Made by a program: the position numbers and the translations under genes. From NCBI GenBank assembly GCA_018054005.1, contig JAGPKI010000083.1, forward strand, positions 1-6,195: 6,195 nucleotides of DNA, in the 5' to 3' direction. Every line of letters begins with the position of its first letter. The stretch's first letter is position 1. The stretch comes from Caldisericia bacterium (GTDB taxonomy: Bacteria; Caldisericota; Caldisericia; UBA6126; JAGPKI01). Below, piece after piece: positions 1-6,195 of this stretch. Below the pieces are notes generated by a model that worked only from the letters and a program-made list of their open reading frames with translations, had not been told where the DNA came from and did not search any database.

Positions 1-703
1 ATAAATCGTTCTTTAGACCAAAATTTCTGTTCTTTATTTTCATAGGAGTTCCAAGGTAATCAGTTTTATCATTGTTTTCCAAAGATAAGTAATCTCTAAA
101 AACAAATTTATGATTATTTACACCACTAATAGCTTTGTACTGAATGTCATCTTCTATTATTGTTGCATATAATCTCAAATCATTGTAGTTATCTAAGTCT
201 TTCAAAGCTAATACTTTTATATTAACTATGCCGGACTTTTTGTCCTCGCTTAATTCACTAATAGCATGAAGTGCAATATCTGGTTGTTTGGATAATCTTT
301 TAAGAATATTTTCTTTATATTCTCTATATGTTGCCTCAAGTGGATCTGTATCTTCGATACTTGTTGGAATTCCTTTAATGTAAGTAACACCATCAAAAAA
401 AGTTGTTGGTATCCCTTTATCATTCATATACCATGCCATTCTCTGCTCTACTTCGCTGCAAGAAAGCCTTGGAGAAGGATGATCATCACTTGAGTCAACA
501 TAACATTTCATAAAGGAAACTTTGTCTTTGAATTCGTTTTCAAGTTTTATAAATGCTTCCTGTACAATATAATCTTTAATTAACCAGGTAGCAGTGAATG
601 TTTCCACTAAAACTTTGTGAGAAATTTTAGAAATTAGTTCATCACACGACATTAAAGAAAAACTTAAAACTATTAAGATAAGAAGTGATAATAATTTTTT
701 CAT
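1..703 (-). CDS. Omp28-like thioredoxin-fold lipoprotein lacking CxxC (partial, 3' end outside window)
   Basis: An open frame of 234 codons starts at ATG 701-703 and runs off the left edge without a stop. The start is fixed by an in-frame TAA two codons upstream and by an AGAAGG ribosome site (712-717) 8 nt before the ATG. Residues 1-20 are a lipoprotein signal: MKK, a hydrophobic core, then the lipobox LMSC with Cys20 as the lipidation site. The mature protein should be membrane-anchored on the outer face of a membrane. Residues 31-112 resemble the thioredoxin-like domain of Omp28-related proteins: VLVETFTATW (31-40), a helix, the strand VSFMKCYVD, then GIPTTFFDG (97-105) with the cis-proline Pro99. 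The CxxC normally following the Trp is replaced by LIKD (41-44), so thiol redox activity is unlikely. Residues from about 140 look like a beta-rich, Ig-like C-terminal part. The family assignment comes from remembered pattern and is moderately secure; the function is unknown. Confidence 0.72.
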   Translation of the reverse strand, partial: MKKLLSLLILIVLSFSLMSCDELISKISHKVLVETFTATWLIKDYIVQEAFIKLENEFKDKVSFMKCYVDSSDDHPSPRLSCSEVEQRMAWYMNDKGIPTTFFDGVTYIKGIPTSIEDTDPLEATYREYKENILKRLSKQPDIALHAISELSEDKKSGIVNIKVLALKDLDNYNDLRLYATIIEDDIQYKAISGVNNHKFVFRDYLSLENNDKTDYLGTPMKIKNRNFGLKNDL

Positions 704-728
704 TGATTATACCTTCTTTCACCTATAT

Positions 729-768
729 AAAAAAATTAAGGGACGAGTTTTAAGGCTCGTCCCTTAAT
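729..768 (-). terminator. Strong Rho-independent terminator after groEL
   Basis: A perfect 13-bp inverted repeat (735-747 paired with 756-768, core GGGACGAG/CTCGTCCC) encloses an 8-nt loop. Read on the minus strand it is followed by an uninterrupted run of T (A at 729-735 on the plus strand, the last one shared with the stem). It lies 32 bp after the groEL stop, so it ends the groES-groEL transcript. The stem is much richer in G+C than its surroundings, which supports a selected structure. Confidence 0.92.
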
Positions 769-800
769 AATCAGCTTAGTTAGCTAAAATCGTTTAAGAA

Positions 801-2417
801 TTAGTATTCAGGATATGCTGGTGGCGGAGGAGTTGTTTCTTTTTCTTTCTTCTCAGCTATTGCTGCTTCAGCTGTAAGAATAAGTGATCCAATAGAAGCT
901 GCATTTTGTAAAGCTGTTCTAACAACTTTAGCAGGATCAATTATTCCAGCTTTAGCCATATCAGTATATTCAAGAGTTTCAGCGTTAAATCCATGACCTA
1001 ATGGAAGTGTTTTAACTTTCTCAGCAACTACAACTCCTTCAACTCCTGCATTGTTTGCAATCAATTTCACAGGTTCAAATAAAGCCTTCTTCACAATATT
1101 TACTCCTGTTTGTTCATCTTCATTACCTAATCTTAATTTATCAAGCGCAGAGGAAATTTGGACAAGGATTGTTCCTCCACCAGGGACTATGCCTTCTTCT
1201 ACTGCTGCTTTTGTAGCTGCAACAGCATCCTCTACTCTATGTTTTCTTTCTTTCATCTCAGTCTCGGTTGGAGCACCAACTTTTATAACAGCTACACCAC
1301 CTGTTAGCTTGGCAAGTCTTTCTTGAAGTTTTTCTCTGTCATAATCAGATTTTGTTTCTTTAATCTGTCTCTTTATCTGCTCAATTCTCTTTTTTATTTC
1401 TTCTGAAGAACCTCTTCCTCCGATTATTGTGGTGTTGTCCTTGTCAACTTTTATTTGATTAGCCTGACCAAGCATAGATAAATCAACACTATCAAATTTG
1501 ATTCCGATATCTTCAGAAATAACCTGACCACCTGTTAGAATAGCAATATCTTGAAGCATCTCTTTTCTTCTATCGCCAAATCCCGGAGCCTTTACAGCCA
1601 CGCAATTAAAAGTTCCTCTTAATTTGTTTACTACGAGAGTAGCTAATGCCTCTCCTTCTACATCATCAGCAATTAAAAGGAAGGGTTTTCCTGATTTTGC
1701 AAGTTTCTCAAGTAATGGTAAGAATTCCTGAATTGAACTAACTTTTTTATCAGTTATAACTATATAAGGATCTTTAATTATTGCTTCCATATGCTCTGGA
1801 TCGGTAATCATATACGGAGATATGTATCCTCTATCAAACTGCATTCCTTCTACAAAATCAACCTTTATATCAAAACCTTCATATTCTTCAACAGTTATTA
1901 CACCATCTTTTCCTACTTTATCTATTGCTTCTGCAATTGATTTACCAATCTCAGTGTTTTTAGATGAAATTGTTGCAACCTTTTCAACATCATCTCTATC
2001 CTCGATCGGCTTGCTAATTCTTTTGATTTCATCAATTGCAACCCTAACAGCTTCTTCAATGCCTTTTTTAAGAGCAATTGGGTTTGCTCCTGCTGTTACA
2101 TTTTTAAGACCATCACTAACAATAGCTTGAGTTAAAACAGTTGCAGTCGTAGTACCATCTCCAGCGACATCAGCAGTTTTTGAAGCTACCTCTTTAACAA
2201 GTTGAGCTCCCTCATTTTCAAATGGATCCTCGAGTTCAATCTCCTTAGCAATTGTTACGCCATCATCACAAAGAATTGGAGAACCAAATTTTCTTTCTAA
2301 AACAACATGTTTTCCTCTCGGACCTAAAGTTACTTTTACAGCATTTGCTAGTTTGTTGATACCTTCTAATAATTTTTGTCTGGTTTCTTCGCCAAAACTT
2401 ATTAATTTTTCAGCCAT
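801..2417 (-). CDS. groEL: Chaperonin GroEL (Hsp60), 538 aa
   Basis: This is the large chaperonin subunit, a cytoplasmic 14-mer that folds proteins in an ATP-driven cycle with GroES. Length is normal for the family. The ATP site is intact: LGPRGK (31-36), Asp52 in DDGVTIAKE, GDGTTTATV (86-94) with Asp87, and Asp397, the equivalent of the catalytic E. coli Asp398, in RVEDAVAATKA. The chaperonin signature AAVEEGIVPGGG is at 404-415. Apical-domain hydrophobic positions for substrate and GroES binding are kept (Tyr198, Tyr202, Leu233, Leu236, Leu258, Val262, Val263). The start is fixed by a TAA directly before the ATG and by GGAGG (2424-2428) 6 nt upstream. It lies 46 bp after groES and is co-transcribed with it. 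The C-terminus is odd: it ends TTPPPPAYPEY rather than in GGM repeats. Confidence 0.98.
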   Translation of the reverse strand: MAEKLISFGEETRQKLLEGINKLANAVKVTLGPRGKHVVLERKFGSPILCDDGVTIAKEIELEDPFENEGAQLVKEVASKTADVAGDGTTTATVLTQAIVSDGLKNVTAGANPIALKKGIEEAVRVAIDEIKRISKPIEDRDDVEKVATISSKNTEIGKSIAEAIDKVGKDGVITVEEYEGFDIKVDFVEGMQFDRGYISPYMITDPEHMEAIIKDPYIVITDKKVSSIQEFLPLLEKLAKSGKPFLLIADDVEGEALATLVVNKLRGTFNCVAVKAPGFGDRRKEMLQDIAILTGGQVISEDIGIKFDSVDLSMLGQANQIKVDKDNTTIIGGRGSSEEIKKRIEQIKRQIKETKSDYDREKLQERLAKLTGGVAVIKVGAPTETEMKERKHRVEDAVAATKAAVEEGIVPGGGTILVQISSALDKLRLGNEDEQTGVNIVKKALFEPVKLIANNAGVEGVVVAEKVKTLPLGHGFNAETLEYTDMAKAGIIDPAKVVRTALQNAASIGSLILTAEAAIAEKKEKETTPPPPAYPEY

Positions 2418-2430
2418 TTATTGCCTCCCC

Positions 2431-2449
2431 TAATATTAGTTTAATATTA
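2431..2449. repeat. AT-only inverted repeat in the groES-groEL spacer
   Basis: TAATATTA occurs twice (2431-2438 and 2442-2449) separated by GTT. Each copy is itself palindromic, so the pair could form an 8-bp A/U hairpin just upstream of the groEL ribosome site at 2424-2428. It could mark mRNA processing or modulate groEL translation, but an AT-only palindrome in an AT-rich spacer may be chance. Confidence 0.35.
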
Positions 2450-2463
2450 AATTTCATAAAAAT

Positions 2464-2754
2464 TTAAACCAAAACAGCTAAAATATCTCTCTCGCTAACG
2501 ACAAGATAATCTTCACCATCGAGTTTTATCTCTGTTCCACCATATTTAGAAAAAATAACTGTATCGCCTTCACGAACATCCACAGGAACACGCGTTCCGT
2601 TATCAAGGATTCTGCCACTTCCAACTGCTAAAACTTTTCCCTTTTGAGGTTTTTCCTTAGCTGTATCGGGGAGAATTATACCCCCTTTTGTTGTTTCTTC
2701 CGCTTCCATTGGCTTTATTACAACTCTGTCGCCCAATGGTCTAATGTTTATCAT
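2464..2754 (-). CDS. groES: Co-chaperonin GroES (Hsp10), 96 aa
   Basis: This is the heptameric lid that caps the GroEL ring and closes the folding chamber in the cytoplasm. It has full family length and is collinear with known GroES. It opens with INIRPLGDRVVIKP (2-15). The mobile loop that docks on GroEL spans about residues 16-33 and contains the hydrophobic tripeptide in GGIILP (24-29). The core strand KGKVLAVGSG (38-47) and the C-terminal VVSERDILAV follow. The start is supported by a near-perfect Shine-Dalgarno AGGAGGT at 2763-2769, 8 nt before the ATG. It is first in the chaperonin operon, with groEL 46 bp downstream. The 110-bp upstream gap holds a candidate -10 box but no CIRCE inverted repeat, so HrcA control is not indicated. 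Confidence 0.98.
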   Translation of the reverse strand: MINIRPLGDRVVIKPMEAEETTKGGIILPDTAKEKPQKGKVLAVGSGRILDNGTRVPVDVREGDTVIFSKYGGTEIKLDGEDYLVVSERDILAVLV

Positions 2755-2796
2755 TATCTTTTACCTCCTGTTTTAATTATAAATTTTCTAAAAAGA

Positions 2797-2802
2797 ATTA
2801 TA
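2797..2802 (-). promoter_or_regulatory. Candidate -10 box for groES-groEL
   Basis: The minus strand reads TATAAT here, preceded by GGG. Initiation about 7 nt downstream would give a leader of roughly 35 nt that contains the AGGAGGT ribosome site at 2763-2769. No convincing -35 hexamer sits 16-18 nt upstream; that stretch is an A/T-rich tract beside the T-run of the preceding terminator, which could act as an UP-like element. A second TATAAT at 2776-2781 is too close to the ribosome site to serve. The call rests on one hexamer in an AT-rich spacer. Confidence 0.4.
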
Positions 2803-2827
2803 CCCAACAAAATATTTTAAAATTAAC

Positions 2828-2858
2828 AAAAAAAAATTAACTTAAACTCAAGTTTAAG
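2828..2858 (-). terminator. Probable weak terminator after the permease gene
   Basis: The inverted repeat CTTAAACTCAAGTTTAAG (2841-2858) gives a stem of 7 bp with a 4-nt loop, starting 6 bp past the permease stop. On the minus strand it is followed by TTAA and then nine T (plus-strand A at 2828-2836). Position and T-run fit an intrinsic terminator separating gyrA-permease from groES-groEL. The stem has only two G-C pairs and the TTAA gap is unfavourable, so leakage into groES is possible. The palindrome could instead be an operator. Confidence 0.55.
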
Positions 2859-2864
2859 AAACTT

Positions 2865-4472
2865 CTAACCTAAGCTTAAGAAAGGAATATTTATTCGATA
2901 AAAGCTAATTATTATCAATATAATGAGTAAAATCCAGGTAAATGCATTTATCTCTCCATATTTTCCATGAAGCAGCTTTATAATGACATAGATAAGTAAT
3001 CCTGTTGCTATACCCTGAAAAATATTCATTGTAAAGGCAGCTATAATACCCGTAAAGAGTAATGGTACAATATTATCTTTTAAATCCGCATTATGCAACT
3101 GAAAACTTTTTGAAATCAAAGTCAAACCAACAACAAAGAGAGCAGGAGCTACAGTATAGGGAGTAAAAATTTTACTTCCTAAAGGTATTATAAACATCGA
3201 TAGAATCATAATAATACCGGTAAATACTGATGTTAATCCAGTTTTGCCACCAGAAACTAAAGAAATAAGTGTTCCAAAACTTGATGAAACAGGACTTGAA
3301 CCAAAACTTCCTGCAACGAGAGATCCGGTTCCCTCTGTGACTAATAATCTCCCATTTAAAACATCTTTTTCTTTTGATGAAAATATTTCTTCCTCATCAA
3401 AGAAAAGCCATATGGACTTTATGAGTGCTATCATCATCACTATATGAGTAAAAAGTAGTGAGATTAATGGAATAAAAAGCTGGCCAAATTTAGCGAACAT
3501 ATCACCTAAAGATAAAATAGGTTTTGAAAGAACAAGAGGAATATTTTTAAAGTCTGGTAGAGCAAATATACCATCAGTTCCAGCTAATTTTGAAGGAGGT
3601 ATAATTATTGCATCTGGATGCTTAAAGAATATAAGGATAATAATCATTGCAACTATTACCACACCTAAAGATAGCTCAATAGCATATTTCTTTCTTGCAT
3701 CAACAAGGAAAGCATAAAGTAGAAGCCATCCAACAATAATACCTGCCAAAATAAATGCTGCTTGCCTTAAGTTAAAACCAGATACTTTTGGCAAAAACAT
3801 ACCCAACAAGGTTGTAAGAGCCATTCCATATAATAATGAACCTTTTGCTCCAACTTTATGCAGAATAAATGTAATTATAATTCCAACTACAAATACAAAT
3901 GTCTCGGGATTTCTTAAAGTAAAAGATACAATTTGAGAGTCTCCCTTAAAAGAGATAAACTTTCCCCCTAAAAGGGAAAAGAAAATTAAAATACCACCAA
4001 GAGCTAGTGGAGCTGCTAAATTCATAAAAGATGGCATTTCATTGATTATCCATTTTCCAACAGAAGTATAAGCAACAACTATGAAAACAACACTTTCAAT
4101 AACAAAAAATGCTATAGCAACATTCCACCCCAGACTCAATACAGATATCAAGCTTAAAGTTAAAAAGGAAGTAAATCCCAAGGAACTTGAAAATACAATA
4201 GGGAGTTTTGTATAAAAGCCTGCAACTATTGAGAATACACCTGCAACAGCAAGCCCAATTAGAAGAAAAACTCCAAAAAAAAGTGGTTGATCGCTACCAA
4301 CTACATTTGATAAAAGATTAGAGCTTGTAATTAAAGTAAATAAAACAACAAAACCTGCTGTCAAACCAGCAATAAATTCAGTAATAATGGAAGAATTACT
4401 TTCTCTTAATCTGAAAAAACTGTTTAAGAATGATTCCTTAGTTTTAAATTCATCGGTTTCTTTTTTGCTCAT
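2865..4472 (-). CDS. Divergent NCS2-family (AzgA/PbuG-like) membrane permease, 535 aa
   Basis: This is a polytopic inner-membrane transporter. The N-terminus FFRLRESNSSIITEFIAGLTAG (19-40) and the block from SGGKTGLTSVFTGI (407-420) through TPYTVAPALFVVGL (437-450) to GLLIYVIIKLLHGKYGEI (491-508) match the pattern of AzgA/PbuG hypoxanthine/guanine permeases. Hydrophobic segments are spread along the whole length. Two features are unusual. The protein is about 100 residues longer than the usual 430-440, partly from a two-helix insertion near 232-288. The acidic residues expected in the substrate-site helices are absent: residues 339-357 have none, and Gly400 stands where YIESA has Glu. The substrate is therefore unknown and purine transport should not be assumed. 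A TAA directly before the ATG fixes the start. It follows gyrA by 23 bp, probably in one transcript. The superfamily call is fairly secure and the subfamily moderately so. Confidence 0.78.
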   Translation of the reverse strand: MSKKETDEFKTKESFLNSFFRLRESNSSIITEFIAGLTAGFVVLFTLITSSNLLSNVVGSDQPLFFGVFLLIGLAVAGVFSIVAGFYTKLPIVFSSSLGFTSFLTLSLISVLSLGWNVAIAFFVIESVVFIVVAYTSVGKWIINEMPSFMNLAAPLALGGILIFFSLLGGKFISFKGDSQIVSFTLRNPETFVFVVGIIITFILHKVGAKGSLLYGMALTTLLGMFLPKVSGFNLRQAAFILAGIIVGWLLLYAFLVDARKKYAIELSLGVVIVAMIIILIFFKHPDAIIIPPSKLAGTDGIFALPDFKNIPLVLSKPILSLGDMFAKFGQLFIPLISLLFTHIVMMIALIKSIWLFFDEEEIFSSKEKDVLNGRLLVTEGTGSLVAGSFGSSPVSSSFGTLISLVSGGKTGLTSVFTGIIMILSMFIIPLGSKIFTPYTVAPALFVVGLTLISKSFQLHNADLKDNIVPLLFTGIIAAFTMNIFQGIATGLLIYVIIKLLHGKYGEINAFTWILLIILIIISFYRINIPFLSLG

Positions 4473-4484
4473 TTATTAATTCTA

Positions 4485-4493
4485 TTCTCCTTT
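4485..4493 (-). promoter_or_regulatory. Ribosome binding site of the permease, long spacing
   Basis: The minus strand reads AAAGGAGAA in the 23-bp gap after the gyrA stop. The GGAG core ends 14 nt before the ATG at 4472, longer than the 6-8 nt seen before groES, groEL and the lipoprotein here. No alternative start lies closer, because an in-frame TAA directly precedes the ATG. Translation may be weak or may depend on ribosomes finishing gyrA. Confidence 0.6.
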
Positions 4494-4495
4494 CG

Positions 4496-6195
4496 TTAAT
4501 CTAATGATTCACGTGCTACAGCTATAACTCTATCATTACTTCCAATCCTTATCAATCTTACTCCCATAGAGTTTCTACTTAATTTAGGAATTTGTTTTGT
4601 ATTAATTTGAATGACATTACCTGCAGCTGTTGTAATAATAAGCTTCGTATCACCCCTTAATGACCTGCATGCAGCTACAGGACCAGTCTTACTGCTAATT
4701 TTAATAGCCCTAACTCCTTTTGTGCCTCTTTTTGTCTTTCTAAAAAGTTTAAAATTACTAAGTTTACCGTAACCTTTCTCTGTTAAACATAAGAGCATAT
4801 GGTCTTCTTCTTCGATCTCCATTCCCACTACTGAATCATCTTTTGATAACCTGATTCCTCTGACACCATAGCTAGCTCTACCCATTTTTCTTAAATTTTC
4901 AGTAAATCTTACAGCATAGCCATTTTTTGATACAATAATAACAGTATCATTATCTTTAATTATTCTAACTTTTTTTAATTTATCACCATTTTTTAGTCTT
5001 ATTGCAATTATTCCATTCCTTCTAATATTTTCAAAATTATTTAAAGCTACCTTTTTAATTATTCCTCTCTCTGTGACCATTAATAAGCTTTTATCTTCCT
5101 TAAAATCAGAAATGGCTAATGCAGTGCTAACTGAATCGTCTGGTTCAAGTTGAAGTAAATAAGAGATAGGTGTACCCTTTGACCTTCTTTCCGCTTCTGG
5201 AATATTGTGAACTTTTAGAGAAAAGACTTTCCCTTTTTCGGTGAAGAAAAGAAGAGTTTTATGATTAGTTACTGAGAAGATATCCTGAATTTCATCATCT
5301 TCTCTTTTGGTAATACCAATTACCCCTTTGCCGCCTCTACCTTGGGTTTTGTAGGTTTCCTCTTTCATCCTTTTAATATAGCCATCTCTTGTAAATAGAA
5401 CTATAACAGGATCATCATGAATTAAATCATCCGTTGAGTAATCACTACTTCTATCATATATTATTTCAGTTCTTCTCTTGTCACCATATTTATCTTTTAT
5501 TGCAAGAAGTTCATTTTTAATTTCCGAAAGAAGATTTGTATCGTTCTTTATTATATCTTCAAGGGAATTAATATATTTGTTTAAATTATCCATTTCATTA
5601 TCAATCTTTTGTTGTTCTAATGAGGTCAACCTACCTAAAGACATTTCAATTATCGCGCTGCTCTGTTCAGGTGTCAATTCAAAAGCTTCCTCAAGTTTTA
5701 CTTTAGCAATAGTTGAGTTTTCAGAAGATTTAATAAGCTCTAATACCTTGTCTATATTAGAAATGCCTATTTTTAATCCAGAGAGTATATGCCTTCTTGC
5801 GCGAGATTTAGATAGCTCAAAATTTGTTCTTTTTGTAATAATATCTTTTCTATGTTCTATAAATAAATTTAGAAGCTCTTTTATATTAAGTTCTTTAGGA
5901 ATCTTGTTGACAAGAGCAAGCATAATTACACCAAAATTTGTTTCATACTGAGTGAGTTTGTAAAGCTGATTTTCAAAAATAAATGGATTTATTCCTTTCT
6001 TAAGCTCAATAACAACTCTTATGCCTTCACGATCACTTTCATCTCTTAAATCGCTCACACCTTGAATCTTATTTTCTTTTGCAAGTTCCGCTATAGTCTT
6101 TAATAATTCAGACTTATTAACAATGTAAGGTAACTCATCAATAACATAAATTGTCTTATTCTTTGCCTCTTCAATGTGACCCTTTCCCTGAAGCT
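4496..6195 (-). CDS. gyrA: DNA gyrase subunit A, C-terminal 565 codons (5' end outside window)
   Basis: GyrA forms the A2B2 gyrase that introduces negative supercoils; it carries the cleavage tyrosine and wraps DNA. The visible frame starts at the window edge with LQGKGHIEEAKNKTIYVIDELPYIVNK and continues through IQGVSDLRDESDREGIRVVIELKKG, a GyrA/ParC hallmark. Next come the coiled-coil and C-gate region, ending in YGDKRRTEI, then a C-terminal pinwheel with six blade repeats (for example VIVLFTRDGYIKRM, LLFFTEKGKVFSLKV, LIITTAAGNVIQI). A GyrA box, QGRGGKG, lies in blade 1 (nt 5324-5344). The box and six blades favour GyrA over ParC. The GTG at 6056-6058 is an internal valine, not a start. By comparison with E. 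coli, about 230-240 N-terminal residues are missing, including the active-site Tyr and the quinolone-resistance region. The protein ends at RVIAVARESLD with no acidic tail. Confidence 0.96.
   Translation of the reverse strand, partial: LQGKGHIEEAKNKTIYVIDELPYIVNKSELLKTIAELAKENKIQGVSDLRDESDREGIRVVIELKKGINPFIFENQLYKLTQYETNFGVIMLALVNKIPKELNIKELLNLFIEHRKDIITKRTNFELSKSRARRHILSGLKIGISNIDKVLELIKSSENSTIAKVKLEEAFELTPEQSSAIIEMSLGRLTSLEQQKIDNEMDNLNKYINSLEDIIKNDTNLLSEIKNELLAIKDKYGDKRRTEIIYDRSSDYSTDDLIHDDPVIVLFTRDGYIKRMKEETYKTQGRGGKGVIGITKREDDEIQDIFSVTNHKTLLFFTEKGKVFSLKVHNIPEAERRSKGTPISYLLQLEPDDSVSTALAISDFKEDKSLLMVTERGIIKKVALNNFENIRRNGIIAIRLKNGDKLKKVRIIKDNDTVIIVSKNGYAVRFTENLRKMGRASYGVRGIRLSKDDSVVGMEIEEEDHMLLCLTEKGYGKLSNFKLFRKTKRGTKGVRAIKISSKTGPVAACRSLRGDTKLIITTAAGNVIQINTKQIPKLSRNSMGVRLIRIGSNDRVIAVARESLD
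5324..5344 (-). other. GyrA box (QGRGGKG)
   Basis: These seven codons encode QGRGGKG, matching the GyrA-box consensus Q(R/K)RGG(R/K)G at six of seven positions. In gyrases this motif in the first pinwheel blade is needed to wrap DNA and supercoil, and it distinguishes GyrA from most ParC proteins. Gly replaces the basic second residue. Confidence 0.85.

Noticed and set aside
706..711. TATAAT on the minus strand just before the lipoprotein ATG as a -10 box
   Set aside because: It ends 2 nt before the ATG, so initiation from it would begin inside the coding region. It falls in the spacer between the ribosome site and the start codon.
1051..1326. Plus-strand open frame of 91 codons
   Set aside because: It lies wholly antisense to groEL, its product is low-complexity Ser/Thr/Pro/Phe sequence, and the opposite strand is an intact conserved gene.
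1822..2130. Plus-strand open frame of 102 codons
   Set aside because: It is antisense to the conserved groEL region with no recognisable protein features.
2776..2781. Second TATAAT upstream of groES as a -10 box
   Set aside because: Initiation about 7 nt downstream would fall in the AGGAGGT ribosome site, and no -35 is present at proper spacing.
3244..3447. Plus-strand open frame of 67 codons
   Set aside because: It is antisense to the permease and explained by the complement of its codons.
5478..5951. Plus-strand open frame of 157 codons
   Set aside because: It is antisense to the GyrA coiled-coil region. Its Ser/Phe/Ile-rich product is what the complement of Lys/Glu/Asn/Asp-rich codons gives.
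6056..6058. GTG as the start of a 520-codon gyrase gene
   Set aside because: The frame stays open upstream to the window edge and encodes conserved GyrA sequence (ELPYIVNK, KIQG before VSDLRDESD). The GTG is an internal valine codon.

Overview
The window is AT-rich (roughly one third G+C by eye) and every gene reads on the minus strand. It looks like a chromosomal housekeeping segment of a bacterium. In transcription order, from high to low coordinates, it holds: the 3' part of gyrA (runs off the right edge), an NCS2/AzgA-type permease, groES, groEL, and an exported thioredoxin-fold lipoprotein of Omp28-like type that runs off the left edge. No tRNA, rRNA, CRISPR array, insertion sequence or phage gene was seen.

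Layout: gyrA 4496-6195 is followed after 23 bp by the permease (2865-4472), so the two look co-transcribed. A weak AT-rich hairpin plus T-run ends that unit at about 2828-2858. groES (2464-2754) and groEL (801-2417) form the usual two-gene chaperonin operon, with a possible promoter in the 110-bp gap before groES and no CIRCE-type HrcA operator. A strong Rho-independent terminator at 729-768 closes the operon. The lipoprotein starts only 25 bp beyond it, at 703. The intergenic spacers are 97, 46, 110 and 23 bp, so no gene-free stretch exceeds 300 bp.

Taxonomy can only be guessed. The low G+C, a GroEL that ends in a proline/tyrosine tail instead of GGM repeats, and an Omp28-like lipoprotein (a type I associate with Bacteroidota/FCB-group and WOR-3-like candidate phyla) suggest an uncultured-type anaerobe or thermophile of such a lineage. 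This is inference with low confidence.

The chaperonins and gyrase look canonical and functional. The unusual content is in the two accessory proteins. The permease keeps the AzgA-like frame but lacks the intramembrane acidic residues expected to bind purine, and carries an extra two-helix insertion. The lipoprotein keeps the thioredoxin cis-proline loop but has lost the CxxC motif. I found no multi-gene novel system; these two divergent proteins are the best leads.
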